Positions 1 through 7,823 of a stretch of 19,760 nt of DNA are shown piece after piece (position 1 is the stretch's first letter; each line of letters begins with the position of its first letter). A model generated the notes under the pieces. That model saw only the letters and a program-made list of their open reading frames with translations. It was not told where the DNA came from and did no database searches. Origin of the DNA: Spirochaetia bacterium. GTDB lineage: Bacteria > Spirochaetota > Spirochaetia > Treponematales > Breznakiellaceae. Position numbers and translations under genes: made by a program. Where the stretch lies: positions 1 to 19,760 of the forward strand of contig BNUY01000043.1 of assembly GCA_025997715.1 (NCBI GenBank), read 5' to 3'.

Positions 1-457
1 TCTCCAGTTCCAGGAACCATCCCAGGTTGCGGATCGGTAAGTCCGAACGCGTATTGCCCGATACTTCGGCGAGCTCCGCATGGATGTTCCCATAGGTCCA
101 GGCCCAGCCCTGCTTGTGTTTCCGCACCCCCGGCTCAAGCCCCAGCCGTTTCAGCAGTTCCGTGAAAACATCCGCATCGGAAACGGTGAATTCCCGCTCG
201 TCGTTTATTTCAATCCCCTGCCGGACCTCTTTGGACTTATAGGTCACCAGGACCTTCTCTTCCGTCCTGCCGTTAGGATACCGGGCGCTTTCCCGGCGGA
301 GGCGCACGCCGGACTTGGGAAGCCCTGCGGAAACAGCGACCCAGTAGCAGTCGTCCTTTTCAAAGGAAAGGGGTAAGCAACTCGTAAGAAGGGAGATTGC
401 GGCCTTCATTGCCTCCGGGTTTTCTACATGGGCTTTCAGTTCTATTTCTACCGCCAT
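1..457 (-). CDS. CYTH domain protein (CyaB / triphosphatase-like), 3' end outside window
   Basis: Reading the minus strand from ATG at 457 gives about 152 codons open to the window edge, so the C-terminus is missing. The protein starts MAVEIELKAHVENPEAM; EIELK is the ExExK signature of CYTH enzymes (class IV adenylate cyclase, thiamine- or inorganic triphosphatase), where the two Glu bind metal and the Lys binds the triphosphate. Further in come GVRLRRE and EEKVLVTYKSKE, the alternating basic and acidic strands expected of the triphosphate tunnel fold. An AGGAG Shine-Dalgarno (463-467) lies 5 nt before the start, which fixes it. The gene is divergent from the LysM gene. Substrate cannot be told from sequence: bacterial members may be cyclases, thiamine triphosphatases or polyphosphatases. 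Family assignment is good, function open. Confidence 0.75.
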   Translation of the reverse strand, partial: MAVEIELKAHVENPEAMKAAISLLTSCLPLSFEKDDCYWVAVSAGLPKSGVRLRRESARYPNGRTEEKVLVTYKSKEVRQGIEINDEREFTVSDADVFTELLKRLGLEPGVRKHKQGWAWTYGNIHAELAEVSGNTRSDLPIRNLGWFLELE

Positions 458-611
458 AGGATCTCCTCGTATGGTTTATTAACGGAAAATAGGGTTATCT
501 TTTACAAAATAGCGGGATTTCAGATAATTGACTAGCATTAAGCGTATGAAAACAGTATATATTTCCTGAGAGGGTATTATAAAAAGTCGTGAACCTGCCG
601 ATATTGGACAG

Positions 612-1457
612 ATGAAGCTACGTTCCCGTTTTTTATGGTTGCTCTTAGTGGTCGATGCATTAGCATTCGCGGTTTTGGCGTCCGCGGATGAAAAGGTCCA
701 TGTTATCCAAAAGGGGGATACCATCTATTCATTAGCCCGTTCCTATGGGGTGAAGCCCCAGGATATTTTGGACCTCAACGGCATTAAGGATCCGGATCGT
801 GTTCTGCTGGGGCAGAAGGTCCGTATTCCCGGACCCGCAACAACCATTTCCGCTACCTCCAAACGGCAAACACTGGTGGATCACCTGGTTGCCAAGGGGG
901 AAACCCTCACCAGCATAGCCCGGCAGTACGGGATTTCCCTAAAAACCCTCTGCTCAGCCAATAATCTTTCGGAAACCTACAAGGTGAAGGCCGGGGAGCG
1001 TTTACGGGTACCCCAGATCGGCCCGGCCGTAGCGGTACTTCCCCCTTCGCTGAAGGAGGAACTCGGAACGAGCGTCCCCCCGGCGGAAACTACCGCTGTC
1101 AATGAAGTCCGTTGGCCGATACTGGCCCGGGAAATGGCGTATATGACCGGCAAGTTAAACGGGGTAGTTCTTATTGGGGAAAGGAATGAGCCGGTAAAGA
1201 GCCTGAAAGAGGGGGTGGTAATATCCGCCGGACCCTACCGGGGCTTTGGGAAGGTGGCGATAATCCAGGTTACGGGAGGGTATTTGTACGTGTACGGCGG
1301 TTGTGAAAGTTTATCCGTACAGGAGGGCGACCGGGTTAATCAGGGAACAGAATTGGGACGGCTGGGCATGGATGCGCTGTCGGAGAAACCCCAGTTGTTC
1401 TTCATGGTATACCGGAATAGTGTGTCAATGGACCCCGCCCTTGCCCCCCGGACATAG
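612..1457 (+). CDS. LysM-domain envelope protein with degenerate M23 (LytM) domain, NlpD-like
   Basis: 281 aa. Residues 1-25 are a basic then hydrophobic signal peptide; there is no lipobox Cys, so the product is probably periplasmic. Two LysM domains (about 29-73, HVIQKGDTIYSLARSYGV; and 90-134, KGETLTSIARQYGI) should bind peptidoglycan glycan chains. Residues about 178-281 resemble the M23/LytM fold (GVVISAGPYRGFGK, then YLYVYGG, then VNQGTELGRLG), but the zinc ligands are gone: no HxxxD, and the usual HxH strand reads FFMVYRN. Such inactive LytM proteins (EnvC, NlpD) activate amidases in other bacteria; that role here is inference. The Shine-Dalgarno is weak. The sigma factor gene starts 33 nt downstream on the same strand and is probably co-transcribed. 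Confidence 0.85.
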   Translation: MKLRSRFLWLLLVVDALAFAVLASADEKVHVIQKGDTIYSLARSYGVKPQDILDLNGIKDPDRVLLGQKVRIPGPATTISATSKRQTLVDHLVAKGETLTSIARQYGISLKTLCSANNLSETYKVKAGERLRVPQIGPAVAVLPPSLKEELGTSVPPAETTAVNEVRWPILAREMAYMTGKLNGVVLIGERNEPVKSLKEGVVISAGPYRGFGKVAIIQVTGGYLYVYGGCESLSVQEGDRVNQGTELGRLGMDALSEKPQLFFMVYRNSVSMDPALAPRT

Positions 1458-1490
1458 AGGAAATAGTTAAAACCATGGAAGGGTAACATA

Positions 1491-2456
1491 ATGACAAAAA
1501 CAATATCAAAAACGGAAAAGCGGATGACGAATCCCGGATTACAAAAAGGGGCGAAAAAATCAAAGCCCGCAAAAGAAACGGATCCCCTGGCGCTCTACTT
1601 TCGGCAAATTTCCAAATTCCGCCTCTTAACGGTGCAGGAAGAGCAGGAGATAGGGGAAAAAATCGTGAATACCCGCACCCGGATTCAGGAATTGGACCAG
1701 GAGTCCGAAGAACGATCCGGGCTGGAGGAATCCCTCCAACTCTATAAAAACCGCATGATCAATGCCAACCTGCGGCTGGTGGTTTCCATTGCCAAAAACT
1801 ACCAGCACCGGGGTCTTTCCCTGCTGGACTTGATCGATGAGGGCAATATCGGGCTTATTGAGGCGGTGGAACGGTTCGACTATACCCGGGGTTTTCGCTT
1901 CTCCACTTATGGCACCTGGTGGATTCGGCAGGCCATCATCAAAAGCATTGCCGATAAGGGCCGGGTTATCCGTATCCCCATCCATATGCTGAACACCATT
2001 AAAAAATGCTACTTTGTAGCGAAACAGCTTACCCAGGATTTTGGCCGGGACCCCAGCGACGAAGAGCTGTCGGAATACCTGGGCCTTCCCCTGGGCAAAG
2101 TCAAGGAGATTGTCAAGCTTACCCAGGAGACATCCAGCCTTGACACCATCGTGGACGACGGCAATCTTACCCGGCTGGCGGACCTGATCAAGGATGATAC
2201 CCTGCAGGAGCCCTTCGAGATGGTCTTCTCCGTGACCCTCCAGGAAACCATGGCGAACATCCTTTCCGGGCTGTCGGAACGGGAAATGCGGATCATCCAG
2301 CTCCGCTTCGGCCTTGCCGGGGAGGGCCCCCTGACTCTGGAGGAGACCGGCCGGCTCCTGGGCATTACCCGTGAGCGGGTCCGGCAGATACAGGAAAAAG
2401 CCACCTTCAAACTGCGGAACATTAAACAGCTCCAGGAATTAAAAGAAAACTCCTAA
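1491..2456 (+). CDS. RNA polymerase sigma-70 family factor, group 2 (RpoS/RpoD-like)
   Basis: 321 aa, close to RpoS in length and lacking the long region 1.1 and non-conserved insert of housekeeping RpoD. Region 1.2 begins [10 protein letters not shown] (31-40). Region 2 (about 85-155) has [31 protein letters not shown] and [14 protein letters not shown], the core-binding, -10 recognition and melting helices. Region 3 spans about 160-235. Region 4 (about 255-315) ends in the helix-turn-helix [14 protein letters not shown], which contacts the -35 element. The N-terminal 30 residues are Lys-rich and unconserved. GGAAGGG at 1477-1483 is a good ribosome site for the ATG at 1491. It follows an NlpD-like gene. 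I call it an alternative sigma because of its size; a primary sigma is not excluded by sequence alone. The regulon is unknown. Confidence 0.9.
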   Translation: MTKTISKTEKRMTNPGLQKGAKKSKPAKETDPLALYFRQISKFRLLTVQEEQEIGEKIVNTRTRIQELDQESEERSGLEESLQLYKNRMINANLRLVVSIAKNYQHRGLSLLDLIDEGNIGLIEAVERFDYTRGFRFSTYGTWWIRQAIIKSIADKGRVIRIPIHMLNTIKKCYFVAKQLTQDFGRDPSDEELSEYLGLPLGKVKEIVKLTQETSSLDTIVDDGNLTRLADLIKDDTLQEPFEMVFSVTLQETMANILSGLSEREMRIIQLRFGLAGEGPLTLEETGRLLGITRERVRQIQEKATFKLRNIKQLQELKENS

Positions 2457-2465
2457 TACGAAGAA

Positions 2466-2700
2466 TTTTTAGTTCACGACAAACGCATGAAAAAAATTAT
2501 TGAAGGATTTTCACTGATTAAGATAGAATTTCTAAGGATTAACCACAGACCTCACTGACGCCACGGACTCCTGCTTTCTTATCCTTTCCTTTGTCTGTGA
2601 GGGTCTGTGTGGTCCGTGGTTAAATTCTTAGTTTTTATCCGTTTTTTTGGATTAGATGGTTAAGAAATCCTTTCATGCGTTTGTCGTGATTTTTAGTTCA
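2466..2700. repeat. Element E1: nested inverted-repeat element between sigma gene and mutL
   Basis: An 18-bp perfect inverted repeat, CACGACAAACGCATGAAA at 2475-2492 and its complement at 2671-2688, encloses about 180 bp. An 11-bp direct repeat TTTTTAGTTCA flanks it (2466-2476 and 2690-2700), as a target duplication would. Inside are imperfect arms of 9-nt words, on the left CACAGACCT and CACTGACGC (from about 2543), on the right, read on the minus strand, CACGGACCA and CACAGACCC preceded by TAAGAATTTAACC (2613-2630). No ORF of substance lies inside. The mutL stop codon (2698-2700) sits within the right direct repeat. It may also fold as a convergent terminator between the two genes. The repeats are seen directly; mobility is inference. 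Confidence 0.75.
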
Positions 2701-4512
2701 GGTTCGCTGTACGCCCCGGAACAGATCATCCCTGCTTATTTCAACCCAGAGGGGCCTTCCGTGGGGGCAGCGGGGAATCTTCAAGGCCAGGGCGGCTTCG
2801 ATCAATTCCCGGGCGGCGGTATCGTCAAGGTAGTCCCCGTCCTTTATTGCCCCGTGGCAGGCGAGGGTGGCGGCCCAGTGCTCCGCCATGTTTTTTCCCG
2901 CAGCTTTCAGGTTGAGGATCTCCTCCAGGGTTTCGCCGTCCCCCAATTGCCACCCTGAGGGCAGGGCTTCAATGGTCCACCCGCCGTCCCCGCCGGTAAT
3001 ACCGATCCCCAGTTTGTTAAGTTCTTCCCGGTGAGCGGCGAGGAATGTGTCATCCTCCTCGCTTTCGGTGGAGAAGGGTATGGGTATCAGCAGTTCCTGT
3101 GTGGGGATAGGGTTATTGAGGAACTTTTCGTAGAGGATACGCTCATGGGCGGCGTGCTGGTCGATGATAAAAAGCTTTTCCCCCAGTTCCACTAACAGGA
3201 ACAGATTGAAGAGCCGTCCCGCAAACCGCAGTTTTACTGCCCCCGAACCTATGTCCGCTTCTCCATTACCGTAGGCCGGGCTGCGTTCCGCCACCATGCC
3301 GCCTGAATCATCTGTCCTGTCCGCAGGAAGTCTGCGGCCGGGCAGGGGAGCGAATTCAGGCGGCCACTCCAGCAGCGCATCCATTGCCATTGCCGCAGTA
3401 ATACGGTCAGAGTTTGCCAGGGGCGGTGATGAAGCCGCGTAGGGCAATGCGGACTGGTGCGGCGCTTGACCGGCGACGGAGCCTCCTTGGGAGGCCAGCG
3501 TACTGTGGTGCATATAATTCCGCAGCGCGGAGGTGATGCAGTGATGGATAGCCCCGCCGTCCTTGAACCGGACCTCCCGTTTTGCCGGGTGGATGTTGAA
3601 ATCCGCCAGGGAGGGATCGACGTCAATATACACCGCCCCCACCGGATGGGTTCCGTTGGGAAACCAGCCCTGGGTCCCGTATTCCAGGGCCTGCTGCATG
3701 GAGTAATCCTGTATCCTCCTGCCGTTGGCAAAGATATACTGCTGCCGCCGGTCATTACGGAATAACTCCGGCCCCCCCACCACGATAGCAACGCTAAAGC
3801 CCTCTCCCTGGGCGTTTATCTCGTGGAGGAAAGCGCCTTCTTGCTTTCCCAGCAGGGCGTTGGCGAACCGTTCCTTCCGGCTTGAAACCGCCGGGAAAAA
3901 CAGTTTGAGGGCTCCATCCTGGGTAAAGCGGAAGTTCAGGGGGTAAAAGGCCAGGGCTTTTTCGATAAATATTTGCCGGCAAAGGGCGGCCTCGCTGCCC
4001 TCCCGTTTGAGGAACCGTTTACGGGCGGGGATGGTGTCGAACAGCCCCAGTGAGCGGACGCTGGTCCCCTTTGCCCGGCGGAATTGCTCTATCCGGTAGT
4101 CTTCCGCAGGGCCCACGGCAAGCCGCCATGCCTCCCTGCCGTCGGTACTGGTGAGGATTTCCAGCCGGGAAACCGCTGCCGCCGCCGCCAAAGCCTCCCC
4201 CCGGAAGCCAAGGGTCTCCGCAGTGAGCAAGTCCCCCAGGGAACGGATCTTGCTGGTGGCGTGGGTTTGCCAGCAAAGGGCCAGGTCCTCCCGGCCCATG
4301 CCGCTCCCGTCGTCCAGCACTTCGGTACGGCGTATGCCCCCGCCCTCAATGATCAGCTCTATGGTGGTTCCCCCGGCATCGATGGCGTTGTCAAGGAATT
4401 CCCGAACCAGGGCGGCGGGCCGGTCCACCACCTCGCCGGCGGCTATTTTCCGGGCCTCCTCCGGGGGCAGTACGCGGACCCTGGTCCGCTCCACCAAGGT
4501 CCCGCTTTCCAT
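2698..4512 (-). CDS. mutL: DNA mismatch repair protein MutL (endonuclease type)
   Basis: 604 aa from ATG at 4512, which is 1 nt after the xseB stop and preceded by GAGG at 4519-4522 with a 6-nt spacer; longer readings upstream would overlap xseB. The N-terminal GHKL ATPase is intact: AAGEVVDRP, catalytic Glu38 and Mg-binding Asn42 in REFLDNAIDAG, DDGSGM (67-72), HATSKI (84-89), LGFRGEAL (91-98), and NIHPAKREVRF of the transducer domain. The C-terminal dimerisation domain carries the metal-binding nuclease motif DQHA(x2)E(x4)E at 451-462, ACHGAIK (551-557) and CPHGRP (582-587). It therefore should nick the new strand itself, as in bacteria without MutH. It is last in an operon with both ExoVII subunits, which supply excision activity. 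Confidence 0.97.
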   Translation of the reverse strand: MESGTLVERTRVRVLPPEEARKIAAGEVVDRPAALVREFLDNAIDAGGTTIELIIEGGGIRRTEVLDDGSGMGREDLALCWQTHATSKIRSLGDLLTAETLGFRGEALAAAAAVSRLEILTSTDGREAWRLAVGPAEDYRIEQFRRAKGTSVRSLGLFDTIPARKRFLKREGSEAALCRQIFIEKALAFYPLNFRFTQDGALKLFFPAVSSRKERFANALLGKQEGAFLHEINAQGEGFSVAIVVGGPELFRNDRRQQYIFANGRRIQDYSMQQALEYGTQGWFPNGTHPVGAVYIDVDPSLADFNIHPAKREVRFKDGGAIHHCITSALRNYMHHSTLASQGGSVAGQAPHQSALPYAASSPPLANSDRITAAMAMDALLEWPPEFAPLPGRRLPADRTDDSGGMVAERSPAYGNGEADIGSGAVKLRFAGRLFNLFLLVELGEKLFIIDQHAAHERILYEKFLNNPIPTQELLIPIPFSTESEEDDTFLAAHREELNKLGIGITGGDGGWTIEALPSGWQLGDGETLEEILNLKAAGKNMAEHWAATLACHGAIKDGDYLDDTAARELIEAALALKIPRCPHGRPLWVEISRDDLFRGVQRT

Positions 4513-4513
4513 C

Positions 4514-4747
4514 CTAGGCCTCGTCGTCAAAGAGGCCCAACTCAGGCCGGGCATCGGGTTTTTCCTCGGGGGCGTTCATCAATACCTCAATGCGGCTTTC
4601 CACCTTTTCCAAGTCCTTCTCCAGGGAGCGGGCCAGCTTGATCCCCTCCTCAAAAGCCTTTAGGGCATCGTCCAGGGGAATATCCGGCTTACGGATTTTT
4701 TCGCCCAGCTCTTCCAGCCGTTCCAGCCGTTCCTCAAAGTTTTTCAC
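4514..4747 (-). CDS. xseB: Exodeoxyribonuclease VII small subunit
   Basis: 77 aa, typical XseB length (60-85). The body MKNFEERLERLEELGEKI followed by IPLDDALKAFEEGIKLA is the family's helical hairpin, with a long amphipathic helix and an acidic C-terminal tail. It binds the large subunit to form ExoVII, which degrades single-stranded DNA from either end in the cytoplasm. The start is GTG at 4747, giving a 4-nt GTGA overlap with the xseA stop, so translation is very likely coupled. mutL begins 1 nt after its stop. The tight packing argues for stoichiometric co-expression of the three proteins. Confidence 0.93.
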   Translation of the reverse strand: MKNFEERLERLEELGEKIRKPDIPLDDALKAFEEGIKLARSLEKDLEKVESRIEVLMNAPEEKPDARPELGLFDDEA

Positions 4748-5982
4748 GCGTCATCCTCCAGTGTGGCATCTGCCGTTTCAACATTCGCGGTGATAATCCC
4801 CGAAAGGGGACGTATGATAAGCTTTTCTCCGGGTTTGGTTTCGCCGGCAGCCCGCAGCACCTTCCCGGTTTTCTCCCGGAGCACCACCGAAAAGCCCCGT
4901 TCCAGAATGGCCTGGGGATTGGCCGCCTCCAGGTTTACCCGGGCCAGTTCGGTGCGGCGGCGCAGATCGCTAATCCTGTCGGAAAGGTTCGTAAGCAGGG
5001 CTTCCTTCGCGTCATCAAAGCGTACCAGACGGGGTTGCAGTATCCCCCGGAACCGGTATTCCAGGTCTGCTATGCTAAAGGGCTTGATAAGAAGCCGCGC
5101 CCGGTCAAGCCGCGCCTCCATGGTTTCCCGCAGGGTCACCCCTGCCCGCAGTATGCCCTCCAGCGCCTCAGCCCGGCTTGCGCTGACCAGTTCCGCCGCC
5201 GCCGAAGGGGTAGGGGCTCGGAGGTCCGCCGCAAAGTCCGACAACGCCCAGTCAATTTCATGCCCCACGGCGCTTACCACGGGGATAACGGATGCCGCAA
5301 TCGCCCGGACCACCACCTCCTCCGAAAACGGCAGCAAATCCTCCAGGGACCCCCCGCCCCGTCCCACGATAAGCACATCCGCCAACTGCCACCGGTTAGC
5401 CTGCTCGATCCTCCGGGCAATAATCGCCGCCGCCTCGGCGCCCTGGACCGGCGCGGGCAGGATACGCACCCCGATACCCCCGGCCCGCCGCCCCAATATA
5501 GTGAGGATATCCCGTAGCGCCGCCCCGGTGGGAGAACTTACCACCCCAACCACGGCGGGAAACCGGGGAATGGGCTTCTTCCGCGACTCATCAAAGAGCC
5601 CCTCCGCCGCAAGGGCCCGTTTCCGCTTTTCCAGCAGGGCAAGGATATCCCCGGCCCCCGCCTCCTCCATCTCCTCACAGATAATCTGATAGCTGCCCCG
5701 TTGGGCGTATACCGAAATATGCCCCCGGACCCGCAGGAGCATCCCGTCCCGGGGCGTAAAGGTAAGAAAGCGCAGTTGGTTCTTGAACATCACCGCGGAA
5801 ATAGCCGCCCCCGCATCCTTGAGGGTAAAGTAAAGATGCCCCGTGCTGGATGGCCGGCAGTTGGAAAGCTCCCCCTCAACAATCAAAGGGCCGAAGGAGT
5901 TTTCCAGGGTCTGCCGTATCTGGTCGGTGAGTTCCGATACGGTGAGTTTGCGAACTGGTAAGTTCGTGCGGGTGGCGTCCAT
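4744..5982 (-). CDS. xseA: Exodeoxyribonuclease VII large subunit
   Basis: 412 aa, a little shorter than E. coli XseA (456). An N-terminal OB fold (about 12-110; LTVSELTDQIRQTLE, VEGELSNCRPSSTGHLYFTL) binds single-stranded DNA. The catalytic domain shows VGVVSSPTGAALRDI (145-159), GRGGGSLEDLLPF (207-219) and VGHEIDWALSDFAADLRAPT (239-258), all hallmarks of the family. The C-terminal part is helical and holds small subunits; GFSVVL lies near the end. ATG at 5982 is the only start codon before the conserved region and has no Shine-Dalgarno; a -10-like TATACT lies 8 nt upstream, suggesting a leaderless or near-leaderless message. It heads the xseA-xseB-mutL operon. Confidence 0.96.
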   Translation of the reverse strand: MDATRTNLPVRKLTVSELTDQIRQTLENSFGPLIVEGELSNCRPSSTGHLYFTLKDAGAAISAVMFKNQLRFLTFTPRDGMLLRVRGHISVYAQRGSYQIICEEMEEAGAGDILALLEKRKRALAAEGLFDESRKKPIPRFPAVVGVVSSPTGAALRDILTILGRRAGGIGVRILPAPVQGAEAAAIIARRIEQANRWQLADVLIVGRGGGSLEDLLPFSEEVVVRAIAASVIPVVSAVGHEIDWALSDFAADLRAPTPSAAAELVSASRAEALEGILRAGVTLRETMEARLDRARLLIKPFSIADLEYRFRGILQPRLVRFDDAKEALLTNLSDRISDLRRRTELARVNLEAANPQAILERGFSVVLREKTGKVLRAAGETKPGEKLIIRPLSGIITANVETADATLEDDA

Positions 5983-5990
5983 GGAGGATT

Positions 5991-6019
5991 AGTATAGCAC
6001 TAAGCTACCATGTTGACCA
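5991..6019 (-). promoter_or_regulatory. Candidate promoter for xseA-xseB-mutL
   Basis: On the minus strand TGGTCA (6014-6019), 17 nt, then TATACT (5991-5996), which ends 8 nt before the xseA ATG. The -10 is a 5/6 match and the -35 a 4/6 match. The predicted start of transcription falls on or next to the start codon. It overlaps the stop codon region of the upstream small gene, so read-through from that gene is also possible. Confidence 0.45.
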
Positions 6020-6389
6020 CGGCCCCGGCGGAGCTTGCGGGCGCAGGTTTGTAGGGCATGGCGGCGCTGGCTGCCTGGGCTTGGCGGATCTGGTTCCGGT
6101 ATTGGTCTATCAAGGCATCAATTCGTTCATCGGAGGCATCGGTGGGCAGGGCGGGTTCAGGCCGCTGCTTGATTTGGGCGAGCTGGTCAATGAGCACATC
6201 CAGTATTTTTAGCCGGCTGATGGACACCCCCCGGCTTCCTTCCGGCGCAGGGGTCCCGGAAACATGCTTGAAGTGGGAATAGATGTAGTTTGCAGGGGCC
6301 ACGGGCAGGGACATTTTTCCCCCCGCTGAGGCGCTGATTGCGTATCCAATGCTGGGAACTGCACTGTTGACGGAACCCCCGACGCTCAT
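6000..6389 (-). CDS. Conserved-looking hypothetical protein
   Basis: 129 aa from ATG at 6389, chosen because AAGGAG lies 7 nt upstream; an in-frame ATG at 6449 lacks such a site and reaches into the neighbouring E2 repeat. The N-terminal half is rich in Ser, Ala and Gly (MSVGGSVNSAVPSIGYAISA). The middle holds a helix SRLKILDVLIDQLAQIKQ and then DASDERIDALIDQYRNQIRQAQ, likely coiled. The C-terminal 25 residues are Ala/Pro-rich. There is no signal peptide and no membrane segment. I do not recognise the family. It lies 17 nt upstream of xseA on the same strand and might be the first gene of that transcript. Codon use matches its neighbours and the ribosome site supports it being real. Confidence 0.6.
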   Translation of the reverse strand: MSVGGSVNSAVPSIGYAISASAGGKMSLPVAPANYIYSHFKHVSGTPAPEGSRGVSISRLKILDVLIDQLAQIKQRPEPALPTDASDERIDALIDQYRNQIRQAQAASAAMPYKPAPASSAGAVVNMVA

Positions 6390-6441
6390 CTTTTTCTCCT
6401 TCTCTTTCAATATCGGAAGGTGAAATAGAAAGATTAGAGCC

Positions 6442-6547
6442 AGTTCCAAAATGCAAGACAGACCACGAATGACACGAAAAACACGAATAAAACAATTCTT
6501 ATTCGTGTTTTTCGTGTCATTCGTGGTTAAATTCTTATTTTGGAACT
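6442..6547. repeat. Element E2: 28-bp perfect hairpin with outer 11-bp inverted repeat
   Basis: Arms at 6463-6490 and 6499-6526 are perfectly complementary over 28 bp with an 8-nt loop. Each arm is three 9-nt words (CACGAATGA, CACGAAAAA and a third starting CACGAAT). The outer pair AGTTCCAAAAT (6442-6452) and its complement (6537-6547) delimits a 106-bp unit. The leader TAAGAATTTAACCACG is read on the minus strand ahead of the right arm, as in E1 and E4. It lies between two minus-strand genes and could act as a terminator or an mRNA-stabilising hairpin, though there is no U-tract. Confidence 0.85.
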
Positions 6548-6557
6548 AACTCATTAG

Positions 6558-7808
6558 TTAAAGCCCCCGATTCAACCGACTCCAGTCCGAAAGCCGCCCC
6601 TCCAGGGAATCCCCCCGGCCGGCGGCACGGATGCGGTCATGCAGGTAAGGGAGGATGACCCGTTCCTTCATGGCGGTCCAGTTCCGGGGAAGGATGTTCG
6701 GCGGGGAAAGGAAGCTGCCGGGGGGCATGTGGCCCAGGAGACTGGGGTAGAATTGGGGGAAAACCTGCTCCGTCACGGTTCTGAGGGCGGAAAAGCCGTT
6801 GGCGATACCGAACAGGGTTTCGTTAAGGCGCTTGTTTTTCCCATTTTCCAGGAACAAGCGCTGGGTCTCCTCCCGAAAGAACCAGAGGGTAAATGCCTCG
6901 GCGGCCTTTTGAGCGTGGCTCTGCCGGTAAATGCCGTAATAAACCATGTCCTCCGAGATGGGGATGGTGTCCTCCCCGGCTATCCAGCGGAAATCCAAGT
7001 TGGCGCCCTGTTCCGGGGAAAGGGTAAACAGGTCGGAACTGGGCATGTAAAAAAAGAGCGTCCGCCCGGAGCTGACCAGTTTGGCCGGAGGATCGTAGAA
7101 ATACTTGAAGGAAAAATCATCCTCCGCCTGAATGTCCGTATTGGCCTCCCGTATCCAGGATTCGACATAGGCCAGGGACCGTTCCAGGGCATCGTTGTCC
7201 CAGGTCAGGGGAGACGCCTCCCGGAACGAGGCGCCCGCAAGGACCGCGCTGACAAAGAGAAAATCGTCATCCCAGGAGGGGGAAAAACCCATCCGGGAAT
7301 ATACGCCGTTGGTTTCGACGTTGTAGGATTTGCCCAAGGCTTTTAGTTCCTCAAGGCCCAGGGTGAAGGGGTTGGACAGGAGTTCCCCCGTGTCCCGGGC
7401 GAAGATAAGGGTGGGGATATTGAAAGCCACCGGGAGCAGGTACTGTTTGCCGTCGATATTCCCCAGGGCAAGCAGGGGCGGGTAAAAGGATTCCCGGGAT
7501 AGCTTTTCCCTCTTAAAAAGTCTGTCCAGGGGCCGGAACAGCGATCGGGTAGCGGTGCTTTTCAGCCAGCTTCCGGCCACAATATCGGGGTAGCTGCTAT
7601 TATTACCGGTTAACTGCCGGGCCGCTTCCTCAAAATACCGGGTTTCGATTTTATACGTCCCCTGGGCGGCGTTAAAGTATTCGGCGTACAGGGCAAATTC
7701 GGGGCGGTCGGTCCACAATACCGCGGTAGTGGAACTCGGCGCACAGGAGTTCAGAAACAAGAGAAGAGCCGGGACCAGGGGTGTCAAAAAATGCTTGCCA
7801 TGTATCAT
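6558..7808 (-). CDS. Extracellular solute-binding lipoprotein (ABC transporter family 1-like)
   Basis: 416 aa. The first 22 residues form a lipoprotein signal (hydrophobic ALLLFLNSC, Cys22 as lipidation site), so the mature protein should be membrane-anchored. The mature N-terminus, VLWTDRPEFALYAEYFNAAQ, and YPDIVAGSWL are typical of sugar/oligosaccharide-type binding proteins: a first strand, an E(Y/F)FN helix and a DIV strand. Later parts (AEAFTLWFFREETQRLFLENG) match the C-lobe helix of this fold. No permease or ATPase gene is adjacent, so its transporter is elsewhere or it is an orphan binding protein. ATG at 7808 has no Shine-Dalgarno; a TATACT -10 ends 7 nt before it. The ligand cannot be predicted. 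Confidence 0.8.
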   Translation of the reverse strand: MIHGKHFLTPLVPALLLFLNSCAPSSTTAVLWTDRPEFALYAEYFNAAQGTYKIETRYFEEAARQLTGNNSSYPDIVAGSWLKSTATRSLFRPLDRLFKREKLSRESFYPPLLALGNIDGKQYLLPVAFNIPTLIFARDTGELLSNPFTLGLEELKALGKSYNVETNGVYSRMGFSPSWDDDFLFVSAVLAGASFREASPLTWDNDALERSLAYVESWIREANTDIQAEDDFSFKYFYDPPAKLVSSGRTLFFYMPSSDLFTLSPEQGANLDFRWIAGEDTIPISEDMVYYGIYRQSHAQKAAEAFTLWFFREETQRLFLENGKNKRLNETLFGIANGFSALRTVTEQVFPQFYPSLLGHMPPGSFLSPPNILPRNWTAMKERVILPYLHDRIRAAGRGDSLEGRLSDWSRLNRGL

Positions 7809-7823
7809 TTTAGGAAGTATAAT
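7795..7823 (+). promoter_or_regulatory. Strong promoter for 7832 gene and era
   Basis: TTGCCA (7795-7800), 17 nt, TATAAT (7818-7823): 5/6 and 6/6 consensus matches at ideal spacing. The -10 ends 8 nt before the ATG at 7832, and there is no Shine-Dalgarno, so the mRNA is predicted to be leaderless. Its -35 lies inside the coding start of the divergent lipoprotein gene. Confidence 0.7.

Noticed and set aside
528..580. Promoter for the LysM gene (TTGACT with TATATA or TATTAT)
   Set aside because: The spacing from TTGACT to TATATA is 22 nt and to TATTAT longer still; neither fits a normal sigma-70 promoter.
2541..2620. Possible CRISPR array from short CAC-starting repeats
   Set aside because: The words are contiguous 9-nt repeats without spacers, and there are no cas genes in the window; they form hairpin arms instead.
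4763..5689. 308-codon open frame on the plus strand
   Set aside because: It is antisense to xseA, has a Ser/Arg-rich composition typical of a shadow frame in GC-rich DNA, and shows no family motif or ribosome site.
6639..7346. 235-codon open frame on the plus strand
   Set aside because: It is antisense to the solute-binding lipoprotein, whose lipobox and fold motifs are clear; this frame has none.
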